The translations under genes and the position numbers were made by a program. A stretch of 64,000 bases of DNA, taken from positions 443,299-507,298 of the forward strand of contig NZ_FOMO01000005.1 of assembly GCF_900112645.1 (NCBI RefSeq). Reading direction: 5' to 3'. Positions 39,801 to 45,500 of this stretch are shown piece after piece. Position 1 is the stretch's first letter; the number at the start of each line of letters is the position of its first letter. Source of the stretch: Phytopseudomonas straminea (lineage in GTDB: Bacteria; Pseudomonadota; Gammaproteobacteria; Pseudomonadales; Pseudomonadaceae). The notes below the pieces were generated by a model, which was given only the letters and a program-made list of their open reading frames with translations, was not told where the DNA came from and did no database searches.

Positions 39801-42570
39801 CGTTCCAACGTGCCAAATCGCCGGTGCGGTACATCCGCGCGCCCGGTTGGGCCACGAATGGGTCATCGAGGAAACGTTCGGCGGTCAGGTCGGCGCGGTT
39901 CAGGTAACCGCGCGCGACGCCCTCACCGCCGATGTACAGCTCACCCGCCACGCCACAGGGCACCAGTTGCTGGTGCTCGTCGAGCAGGTACAGGCGGGTG
40001 TTGGCGATTGGTTTGCCGATGTCCAGGCGCCCTTCCGGCCACAGCCGTCCGGAGCTGGCCACCACGGTAGTTTCAGTCGGCCCGTAGTTGTTCACCACGG
40101 CAAAGCCGGGATCACGCGGGAACTGGCGCAAGCGGTCGCCGCCGATGAGCAACGTGCGCAGCGTCGGGTGCTTCAGTTCACGACTGAAGGCGTACTCGGC
40201 TACCGGCGTGGGCAGGAAGGCCACCTGCAGCGGCTGGGCCTGCCACCAGTCGAGCAAGGCATCCAGTTGTTCGTTGCCGATATGTGCCGGTGGCAGGTGC
40301 AGGGTCGCCCCGGCGCACAACGCCGGCCAGACTTCCCAGGCCATGGCGTCGAAACCGAAACCCGCCACGCTGGCGGTGTGGCTACCAGCGCCCAGGTCGA
40401 AGGCCTGGCAGTGCCAATCCACCAGATTGTTGAGGCTCTGGTGCTCGACCATCACGCCTTTCGGCTGGCCGGTGGAGCCGGAGGTGTAGATCACGTAGGC
40501 CAGGTGACGGGCATTGAGACCCGCCATCTGCGGATTGTCCTCGTGGGCGCTCCAGCTTGGCTGGTCGAGCAGCAACAGCGGTGCACTCATGGTTGGTACG
40601 CGCTCGAGCAGATCCTGCTGGCTGAGCACCACCACCGGGGCGCTGTCGCTCAAGAGGTAGGCGATGCGCTCGTCCGGGTGCGCTGGATCGATCGGCACGT
40701 AGCCAGCGCCGGCCTTGAGCACCGCCAGCAGGCCAACCAGGGTATCCAGGCCGCGACGGGCGAGCACCGCCACGCGCTCGTCCGGGCGTACGCCCAGCTC
40801 GATCAGGCGATGGGCCAGGCCGTTGGCGCGGGCGTTCAGTTCGCCATAGCTGAGGGCTGCTTCACCCACCTGGGCAGCCATGGCGTCGGGGCGTTCGAGG
40901 GCCTGGCGTTCGATACGCCAGTGCACGGTGTGCAGGCTTTCATAGGCACTGCGCGAACCGGCGAAGTCCTGCAGCAGCTGGATACGCTCGTCGTCCGGCA
41001 GGATATCGAGCCGAGCGCAGCTTGCCGCGGGCGCCTGCTCCAGTGCATCGAGCATCTGCTGCATGGCGCGCTGCAGGTACAGGCAGGTGCGCAGCGGGTC
41101 GACGCCCGCAATCGTTTGCGCGGTAAAGGCAAAGGCTTCGCCCAGGTCGTCGACGCTCATCACCAGCGGGTAGTTGCTGCGCTCGGTGGCCTGCAGCACT
41201 TCGATGCCTTGCCACAGTTCACCGCTGCCATGCTCGGCCGAGCTGTGCCGGTAGTTGAGCAGCGCGTTGAACAGAGGCGTCGGCGCGGCCACGCCGCTGC
41301 AACGCTGCGCCAGAGCCAGCGGGGCATGCTCGTGGCGCATCAGCGTGGTCAGGCGCTGGTGCGTGGTGCGGATCGCCGCCACCATGTCCTGGGCTTCCAG
41401 GTTCAGGCACAGCGGCAGGGTGTTGATGAAGATGCCCAGGGCCCGCTCGGTGGCCTCGGCGCCCAGCAGGCGGCCCATCAGCACGGTGCCGAAGACCACG
41501 CGCTGACGCCCGCTCAGCCCCGCCAGCACGTGCCCCCAGCCCAGGTGGAACAGGCTGGCGACACTCACCCCGAGGCTACGGGCCTGGGCCCGCAGGCGCA
41601 GGCTCAGCGCCGTATCCAGGGTGATACTGTGCTCGCGGGTCTGTTCGCCGTCGCCGCTCAGATCCTGCAGGTCGTAGGCCAGAGTCGGCTCCACGATGTC
41701 GCCCAGCATGCCGCGGAAGAACGCCTCATGCTCGGCCTCACTGACGCCCAGCAGTGCCTGCCCGACATAGTTGCGAAACGGCACCGGCGTGCCCAGGCTC
41801 GCCCCAAGGCCCTGCAAGCAGGCATGGATTTCATGACGCACCACCTCCAGCGCACTGTGGTCGAGGGCGATATGGTGGTACAGCAGGCTGACTTGCACCC
41901 GGCCATCGGCGGTGCTGCCGCAGACCAGCCGCAGCAGCGGCGCCTGGGTCAGATCCAGCCATGGTGATGCCTCGGCATCGAGGCCGCTGGCGCGCTCTTC
42001 GACGCTCAGCCGGGCATGGCGCCAGACCACCTGTAGCGGCCGCTCCAGACCCTGCCAATGTACCGAGGTGCGCAGGATGTCATGCCGATCGATGACAGTC
42101 TGCAAGGCCTGTGCAAAAGCCTCCAGACGCTGCGCGTCGGCCACCGCGAAGTCCACACGCATCACATAGGGATCGCGACCGCTGGCACTGACGTGGTGGT
42201 AGAGGATGCCTTCCTGCAACGGCGCCAGCGGATAGATGTCCTGGACGTTTACAGCGCCGCCGGGGATCAGCTCGACCAAACCGTCGATGGTCACTTGGTC
42301 GACGGCCGCCAGGGTCAACATCTGCGGGGTGATGCGTGTGCAGTCGGCGGCGATGCCATTGGCCGGTAACGTCGGCTGGCCGCGCTTTTCGTTGCTGTAC
42401 TGGCCCTGCTCAAGCAGCTCGATGAGCCCCGCTTTGTGCGTACGCAGGTGCTCCACCAAACCGTTGTCGCTGAGCGCGCGGCGATTCCCCTGCACGGCCA
42501 GTTGCCCATCTTTGACGGCCAGCTGGATGTCCAGTGCCTTGAGTGTCGCCAGAAGCTCGTTGATGCTCAC
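24859..42570 (-). CDS. cifB: Lipopeptide NRPS, modules 4-8 with tandem thioesterases (CifB/SyfB type)
   Basis: A 5903-residue synthetase. Order and approximate residues: TubC-type N-terminal docking domain 1-55; C4 75-515, A4 535-1040, T4 (Ser near 1075); C5 1120-1560, A5 1580-2085, T5 2127; C6 2180-2620, A6 2640-3150, T6 3191; C7 3235-3670, A7 3690-4190, T7 4230; C8 4285-4720, A8 4740-5240, T8 5283; TE1 5325-5590 (GWSFGG); TE2 5610-5900 (GHSFGG). All T domains have GGHS. C5 and C7 carry HHIVADG (LCL type). C4, C6 and C8 have the N-terminal extra His motif and HHxxxDH of dual condensation/epimerisation domains. Pocket residues by eye: A4, A7, A8 DAWFLGNVVK (Leu); A5 DAWQVGVVDK (Gln/Glu); A6 DALFLGATFK (aliphatic, probably Val). 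Module count and order match cichofactin/syringafactin synthetases; the symbol is by analogy. The ATG overlaps the upstream NRPS by 4 bp. Confidence 0.9.
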   Translation of the reverse strand: MSINELLATLKALDIQLAVKDGQLAVQGNRRALSDNGLVEHLRTHKAGLIELLEQGQYSNEKRGQPTLPANGIAADCTRITPQMLTLAAVDQVTIDGLVELIPGGAVNVQDIYPLAPLQEGILYHHVSASGRDPYVMRVDFAVADAQRLEAFAQALQTVIDRHDILRTSVHWQGLERPLQVVWRHARLSVEERASGLDAEASPWLDLTQAPLLRLVCGSTADGRVQVSLLYHHIALDHSALEVVRHEIHACLQGLGASLGTPVPFRNYVGQALLGVSEAEHEAFFRGMLGDIVEPTLAYDLQDLSGDGEQTREHSITLDTALSLRLRAQARSLGVSVASLFHLGWGHVLAGLSGRQRVVFGTVLMGRLLGAEATERALGIFINTLPLCLNLEAQDMVAAIRTTHQRLTTLMRHEHAPLALAQRCSGVAAPTPLFNALLNYRHSSAEHGSGELWQGIEVLQATERSNYPLVMSVDDLGEAFAFTAQTIAGVDPLRTCLYLQRAMQQMLDALEQAPAASCARLDILPDDERIQLLQDFAGSRSAYESLHTVHWRIERQALERPDAMAAQVGEAALSYGELNARANGLAHRLIELGVRPDERVAVLARRGLDTLVGLLAVLKAGAGYVPIDPAHPDERIAYLLSDSAPVVVLSQQDLLERVPTMSAPLLLLDQPSWSAHEDNPQMAGLNARHLAYVIYTSGSTGQPKGVMVEHQSLNNLVDWHCQAFDLGAGSHTASVAGFGFDAMAWEVWPALCAGATLHLPPAHIGNEQLDALLDWWQAQPLQVAFLPTPVAEYAFSRELKHPTLRTLLIGGDRLRQFPRDPGFAVVNNYGPTETTVVASSGRLWPEGRLDIGKPIANTRLYLLDEHQQLVPCGVAGELYIGGEGVARGYLNRADLTAERFLDDPFVAQPGARMYRTGDLARWNADGTLDYLGRNDDQVKIRGMRIELGEIESQLGQVPGVEEALVLAREDMPGQPRLVAYFTGPQALSASGLRSALLARLPGYMVPSAFVHLESWPLTANGKVDRRALPAPDREALPERAFEAPQGELESTLAAIWCELLQLERVGRHDDFFELGGHSLLAMRLVAQVGQRLQRVLSLADLFADGSLAAVAQCLEGATPDHLPAIEAAPRSGPLPLSAAQQRIWFMAQMGDANSAYNIPLGLCLNGELDSRALRLALERIVERHEALRSLFVEHDGEARVALTPASMRPDFCWQDLRGQDSQAVREVIRAEAAQAFDLQQELPIRGRLLCLAEDRHILLLTLHHIVADGWSLGVLTTELSALYQAFSQGQADPLPALVVQYGDYALWQRQWLDAQSLNAQADYWQRTLDGAPMLLSLPTDRPRPERQDYSGATVALPLDAPLCAELRASAQRHGVTPFMLFMSAWAVLLARLSGQHEVVIGMPVANRRRAEIEGLIGLFVNTLAVRVDTSGAPDVATLLAWVKNRVIEAQANQDLPFEQVVEHVRPPRSLAHSPLFQVSLAWDGSQGAPLQLGDLQLEALGEQPTFAKFDLTLSVSDGAEGFTCMLDYATALFDSATVERYAGYFKQLLRGMAADGQAVPERIELLSAAERQRLLFELNANDASTQVEERLPALFEAQVARTPEAIALDVDARQLSYRQLNEQANRLAHYLIGQGVSADSRVAICVERGAQLVVGLLATLKAGGAYVPLDPGYPAERLAYMLDDSGALALLVDGSTRDRFADVAAPLIDLDACIWAEQPATNPHLAAARATDLAYVIYTSGSTGQPKGVMVEHRNLCNLVQWSSRLCPPVPSGALLHKTPVSFDASVWELFWPLCVGLRLVLARPDGQRDPDYLVEVIRQRQVSIVQFVPALLQQFLAAPHCHTCTSLTDIVCGGGELTAALAAQVRERLPNVRLHNVYGPTETTVDCSVWTLQPEQPVPAETLPIGRPISNTRLYVLDACDQPVPQGVVGQLHIGGAGVARGYLNLPAAQAERFIASPFVAGERLYRSGDLVRQLANGDLLFVGRSDFQVKLHGLRIELGEIEARLLEHPALREAAVLLRDERLVAWFSCAAGPQPGIDALRSHLLGTLPDYMVPTAFVALDSLPLTPNGKLDRQALPAPDDSAVLARRFEAPQGETEIWLAQLWAELLKLPRVGRQDNFFELGGHSLLAVTLVARMRRAGLSVDVGALFAQPTLAVLARSVVRQAQASVPANLIAAGCTQITPELLPLLSLEQADIDRIVAQVPGGAANVQDIYPLGPLQAGILYHHHLAAGETDPYLLEARFAFASAERLDAFCAALQRVIERHDILRTALRWDGLQTPVQVVWREACLPVQEVPLAALDGPARLDLTQAPLLHLAHARDEGAGRIIAVLRFHHAIMDHIGLEVLGHEVQAMLLGEQARLPEPVPYRNYIAQVLQGPDEQAHEAFFREQLGDIDEPSLPYGMSASHSVQAPGVAVLPLEPALAQRLRAQARQLNVSVASLMHLAWGEVLGQLSGRQQVVFGTVLLGRLLGGEGAERAMGVFINTLPLRIDLGELSARDAVLDTHQRLSALLAHEQAQLALAQRCSALPAGTPLFSTLLNFRHSSAARSDAERGAAWQGIEVLQAEEHSNYPLTMSIDDQGDEFLLTARTQGGLDAQRICAYLQQALGELVNALEQHPERGLDGAIIPPHERQRLLATFNDTRLDYPREQAVHQLFEQRAALHPQAVALVHGRHSLSYAQLNARANALAHHLRGQGIQAGDHVGILLPRSVELVIAQLAIGKCAATYVPLDVNAPSERHSYMLEDCAAVCLLTQSGLPVAAPIRRIDLDTLTLETQAQHNLDLPHAPDSAAYVMYTSGSTGLPKGVRVGHRGIVRLVLNNGYAEFSERDCFALASNPAFDAATLEFWGALLNGAQLLVVDHATLIDPERFASMLRQCGVSVLFLTTALFNQYAQLLPQALAGLRVLLSGGERANPATYRALLAHAPNTRLFNAYGPTETTTFATAYEVQAVEADVEALPIGRPISNTRVYVLDARQRLAPMGVVGELYIGGDGVALGYLNRAELNAEKFLSDPFSDKPGAMMYRTGDLGRWLEDGQLECLGRNDDQVKIRGFRIELGEIANALQQLPGVRDAVALAREDEPGQVRLVAYFTAAEGGETQTAQQMRAQLQTCLPDYMVPSAFVELKTLPLTANGKLDQRALPKPDHSSLVGLSYEAPQGELENFLAAIWAEVLQVERVGRHDHFFDLGGHSLLAMRMVSQVRQQLGLELPLGELFTLGELSAVAAALANQHAAPVESIRPLPRGEASALSFAQQRLWFLSQMDGGSQAYNIPLVLELCGLLDVVALQRSLSRIVERHETLRSRFIANEQGAEVVFVSTPLQLPLEDLREQPQALHERLAQLAVEPFDLSREPALRACLLCLGDDHHVLSLNVHHIVADGWSMGVLTRELLALYPALHYGQTDPLPALAIQYADFAAWQQNWLSGERLQQQAAYWRQTLQGAPTLLSLPTDRPRPAHQDFAGASLALNLDAELTAGLRALAQRQGVTLYMTLMAAWASLLARLSGQADVVVGSPIAGRNRAELEPLIGLFVNTLAIRLDLSAAPTGEALLDQVRSRVLDAQDHQDLPFEQVVESVAPARSLAHSPLFQTTLNWLAGETKLPTLDGLALSVVEQSSQVAKFDLSLNLGERGDVLIGTLDYATALFDEASVRRYGQYFETLLQALVRDEQCAIQAVPLVSDAERKTLLDTFNATAMPFAIMQILHGRIEAQALERPNAIAAQAGEATLSYGELNARANGLAHRLIELGVRPDERVAVLARRGLDTLVGLLAVLKAGAGYVPVDPAHPDERIAYLLSDSAPVVVLSQQELLERVPATSVPLLLLDQPSWGARTDNPQVPGLNARHLAYVIYTSGSTGQPKGVMVEHQSLNNLVDWHCQAFNLHAGSHTASVAGFGFDAMAWEVWPALCAGATLHLPPADIGNEQLDALLDWWQAQPLQVAFLPTPVAEYAFSRELKHPTLRILLIGGDRLRQFPRDPGFAVVNNYGPTETTVVASSGRLWPEGRLDIGKPIANTRLYLLDEHQQLVPCGVAGELYIGGEGVARGYLNRADLTAERFLDDPFVAQPGARMYRTGDLARWNADGTLDYLGRNDDQVKIRGMRIELGEIESQLGQVPGVEEALVLAREDVPGQARLVAYFTGPQALSASGLRSALLARLPGYMVPSAFVQLESWPLTANGKVDRRALPVPDREALPERDFEAPQGELETTLAAIWCELLQVERVGRHDDFFELGGHSMLAVTLIARLRALGLEANVRVLFAQPTLAALAASIGSELVQTALPENRIPAGCQRITPDMLTLVQLEQPAIERIVAAVPGGAANVQDIYPLGPLQAGIFYHYLSRPDDDPYRLQARFAFADRSRLQAFCQALRQVVARHDALRTALFWEGLEAPVQVVWRHAELMLHEVPLARLDDLVVLDLQRAPLLGLAYADDPQNGRILAVLSFHHLIMDHLGLELLGQELQTLLLDQGAALREPVPYRNYIAQTLSGPGQGAHEAFFREQLGDIDEPTLPYGPTALQSSRAPGEASQRLDSALCARIREQVRAYGVSPASLMHLAWAQVLGQLSSRERVVFGTVLLGRLQGGEGVERTLGVFINTLPLRVDLADQSVQQALRQTHIRLTDLLAHEHAPLALAQRASALPAGAPLFSALLNYRHSSRQEGTGEAWEGIELLQAKERSSYPLTVSVDDLGDRFAVTALTANGIDAQRVCGYLVCAVQQLLLALEQEPEKALSTCSVLPETECHELLERFNPNYVMPTDTRPVHQRVERLALEQPDAIAAQVGDATLSYAELNARANGLAHHLIELGVRPDERVAVLARRSLDTLIGLLAVLKAGAGYVPVDSAHPDERIAYLLSDSAPVVVISQRDLLERVPTQSAPVVLLDQPSWSAREDNPQVPGLNARHLAYVIYTSGSTGQPKGVMVEHQSLNNLVDWHCQAFDLGAGSHTASVAGFGFDAMAWEVWPALCAGATLHLPPAHIGNEQLDTLLDWWQAQPLQVAFLPTPVAEYAFSRELKHPTLRTLLIGGDRLRQFPCDPGFAVVNNYGPTETTVVASSGLMEPGGILHIGKPVTHARLYVLDARQQPVPIGVPGELYIGGDGVARGYLNRQDLTDERFLTDPFVAQPGARMYRSGDLVRWLDDGTLDYLGRNDDQVKIRGVRIELGEIEQHLAQCPGIGEAVVVTRQLDDASVRLVAYFTRRDPALDGAAIRSNLLERLPEYMVPAFYMGLDAMPLTQNGKVDRRALPDLAAHEVGSAASEPPRTALEQRLAECWMRVLQTGPIGRCDSFFELGGHSLSAIQLVSLLQDEGLSVTLAELFQRPSIAALAELLEQRPAKAVTQNIVEVRAGGKEPALFLFHDFTGLDAYFPVLGQHLPGDFPIYGLPGITLGEPQLSTMERMAAHMIEHIRSVQPSGPYRLAGWSFGGVLAYEVATQLVGMDETVGFVGLIDSYTPRLTDQGKARWHAPDVLQRHLLVHCQSHWQTQGEAGHTAVRQLASWQAQAILPGFDELLQACRDAGLLYEELAKASDLTLRHYLEREVAHGHALANYQLQPLGLPVHLFCAEERGQAPAQASANNGWETVLPEPYLQRMSVPGDHMSLMRAPHVAVLAQALGEAMSRASLQRPTTPVHAALLAIQSGQGDRTPLFCVPGAGDSVTSFIGLAEALGSTWPIFALQHRGLDGRSLPHSRVEAAARCYVTALEAQYPQGPLHLVGHSFGGWVAHAMAVMLDAKGREVCSLTLIDSEAPNGEALCGKSHTGTAVLERLIEALELSSGRSLDLDRQTFASQDDSTQMRLLEEAMVRAGLLPPRLAGQALQGIVRTFGSALRSEYRPKSGVYSGSTHLVLVTDAGLGEQENRLEQARMAATWRQLLPGLKLWHGPGDHFSILKTPDVYSLAAWWYEAQASSVEKVLS
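30010..31440. repeat. Near-identical A-domain repeat, copy in module 7 (partner 39470-40900)
   Basis: The DNA for the module-7 adenylation domain and that for module 4 (39470-40900) are nearly identical over about 1.4 kb. The translations differ at only a few positions between LSYGELNARANGLAHRL and RVGRHDDFFELGGHS. The flanking C domains differ in type, so the similarity is confined to the A-T unit. Likely cause: intragenic duplication or gene conversion. Confidence 0.8.
39470..40900. repeat. Near-identical A-domain repeat, copy in module 4 (partner 30010-31440)
   Basis: Partner of the module-7 repeat. A third, shorter copy covers the N-terminal and pocket part of A8 (about 27425-28240). There the near-identity stops abruptly after the TTVVASSG motif, and the C-terminal subdomain of A8 is clearly different (GILHIGKPVTHARLYVLDA). 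Limits are estimates by eye. Confidence 0.75.
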
Positions 42571-45500
42571 AGGATAATCTCCATGCTCTCTGTGATGGCG
42601 GCATAACCGGCCAGTGTCGGTTGCTCGAACAGGGCGCGAACGTCGGCCTCGATACCTTCCTGCCGCAGGCGCGCAGTCAGGCTGATGGCCAACAGCGAAT
42701 GCCCGCCGAGTTCGAAGAAATTGTCATGTCGGCTCACCGCCTCCACGCCGAGCAGCTCGCGCCACAGGTCGGCGAGCAGCTCTTCCAGCTCGCCCTGCGG
42801 GGCTTCGTGAATACGCGCGGGCAAGGCCTCGCTGCCAGGTGCCGGCAGGGCCTGGCGGTCGAGTTTGCCGTTGGGGCTCAGCGGCAGGCTCTGCAGGTGC
42901 AGGTAGAACGCCGGCAGCATGTAGTCCGGCAGCCGGTTGCGCAGCGCCTCGCGCAAAACCTCGGTGCCGCTCGGCGTGCCGGTGTAATAGCTCACCAGGC
43001 GCTGCCCGCCCGGGCCGTCGTCACGCACCATGACCACGGCGTCCTCGACACCGTCGCACTGCGCCAGCGCCGCCTGGATTTCGCCCAACTCGATGCGCAG
43101 GCCATGCAGCTTGACCTGGTCATCGTTGCGGCCGAGGAACTCCAGGCTGCCGTCGGCATGCTGGCGCACCAGGTCACCGCTGCGGTACAGCCGCTCACCG
43201 GCCACGAACGGGCTGGCGATGAAGCGCTCGGCCTGGGCCTCTGGCAGGTTGCGATAGCCACGGGTGACGCCTGCGCCGCCGATATGCAACTGGCCGACAA
43301 CACCTTGCGGCACGGGCTGGTCGTGGGCATCGAGCACATACAGATGGGTGTTGGCTACCGGCCCGCCGATCGGCAGGAAGCGCTCGGGCACCGGCTGATC
43401 CGGGGCCAGCGTCCAGACGCTGCAGTCGACGGTGGTTTCAGTCGGGCCATAGACGTTGTGCAGGCGCACCTTGGGCAGACGCTGGCGCAGCAGGCTGGCC
43501 AGCGCCGGGGTCAGTTCGCCGCCGCCGCAGACGATATCGGTCAGGCTGTCACAGGCCGCGCTTTGCGGCAGCTCGAGGAAATGCTGCAGCAGCACCGGCA
43601 CGAACTGCACCACACTGACCCGCCATTCACGGATCAACTGCGCCAGGTAGGCCGGGTCACGCTGCCCGTCGGGGCGCGCCAGCAGCAAAGGCAGGCCGCT
43701 GCACAGTGGCCAGAACAGCTCCCACACGGAGGCGTCGAAGCTGATCGGGGTCTTGTGCAGCACGCGGCCTTGCTCACCCTGCGGGAACTGCCGGGCGCTC
43801 CAGTGCACGAGGTTGACCACGTTGCGGTGCTCGACCATCACCCCCTTGGGTCGCCCGGTGGAACCGGAGGTGTAGATCACATAGGCGAGGTTGCTCGCCT
43901 CCAGGCCAGGCAACTGCGGGTCGTGCGCGGCCTGTTGCCCGTGCTCGTCGGCATCCACGTCGATACAAGGTACGCCCGGCTGGTCGAGCAGCGTACGAGT
44001 GCCAGCCTGAACCAGCAACGCCGTAGGCGCGCTGTCTTCGAGCATGTACTGCAGGCGCTCGCGCGGGTAGCTCGGGTCGAGCGGCACGTAGGCGCCACCG
44101 GCCTTGAGAATCGCCAGCAGGCCGACCACCAGCGATACGCCGCGCTCGGCGCACAGCGCCACACGGTCATCTGGTTTCACGCCCAGCGCGAGCAGATGGT
44201 GAGCCAGGCGGTTGGCGCGCTCGTTGAGCTGCCGGTAGCTGAGCTGTTCGTGCTCGCTGCGCACGGCAATGGCATCCGGCGTCAGGCGGGCCTGCTTCTC
44301 GAACAGCGCAGGCAGGGTTTGATGCTCATCGAACGGTAGCGCTGAGTCATTGAACTCAACTAGCAAACGTTTGCGCTGCGAGGCAGGCAAAACCTGCACG
44401 CGCTGCAGCAACAACTCCGGCTGGCTCTCCAGCGCATTGACCAGCCCTTCCAGCGCCTCCAGCAATTGCTCGCCTACTCGCTGTGCGCCGACACTTTGCG
44501 GTGCGGTAACGCCCACGCGCAAGCGCTCGCCGAGGTCGTCGACGTTCAGGCTCAGCGGGTAGTTGGTGTGGTTGTCGCTGTCGAGGATTTCCAGGCCACG
44601 CCAGGCATCGCGCTGGGCATCCTGGCGCGCCTGGCCGGCGGCATGGCGGTAGTTGAGGATCGCGCTGAACAACGGCAGCGCAGCGGATACCGCGCTGCAA
44701 CGCTGCGCCTGGGCCAGCGAGGCATGTTCGTGGGCCTGCAACTGGGCCAGCCGCGCATGAGTGGCACGCGCAGCGTCGCGCACGCCGACGCCGTCGAGAT
44801 CCACCCGCAGCGGCAAGGTGTTGATGAACATGCCCAAGCCGCGGTCGGCTCCCTCGCCGCCTTGCAAGCGCCCAAGTAGCACGGTGCCGAACACCACCTG
44901 GCCGTTGCCGGTGGCCGCACCCAGCACTCGGCCCCAGGCCAGATGCAACAGGCTGGCAAGGCTGACGCCCAGTTGCCGGGCCTGGCTGCGCAGGCGCCTC
45001 AACAGCGTGTCAGGCAGGCGGTGCCAGGCTTCTTCCAGTGAGTGCTCGCCGCTTTGTACATCGTGCAGGTCGAACGGCAGCGTCGGCTGTTCGATATCAC
45101 CCAGTTGCTCACGGAAATAGGCTTCGTGTTCCGCCTCGCTCATGCCCAGGCGTGCATGCGCCACGTAATTGCGATACGGCACGGCCGGCTGCGTCGGCGG
45201 CGCATCGCCGCGCAGGTGGGCGAGCATTTCCTCGCGCATCACCTCCAGGGCGGTGGCATCCAGCACGATATGGTGGAACAGCAAGGTGGCCGCCAGCCCT
45301 TCCCCATCGGATCGCTGGCAGAACTCCAGGCGCAGCAGCGGCGCCTGGGTCAGATCCATGCGTGCCGGAACGGCTTGGCTGTCCCGAGCCAGCACCGCCA
45401 CTTCCTCGACGCACAGTTCGGCGTGGCGCCAGACCACCTGCTGCGGCGTGGTCAGACCGTCCCACACCACTGCAGTGCGCAGGCTGTCGTGGCGGGCGAT

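Noticed and set aside
39538..41967. An 809-codon plus-strand frame opposite the second NRPS
   Set aside because: His/Gln/Arg-rich shadow translation antisense to C4-A4; no start signal, and many similar shadows occur opposite each A domain.
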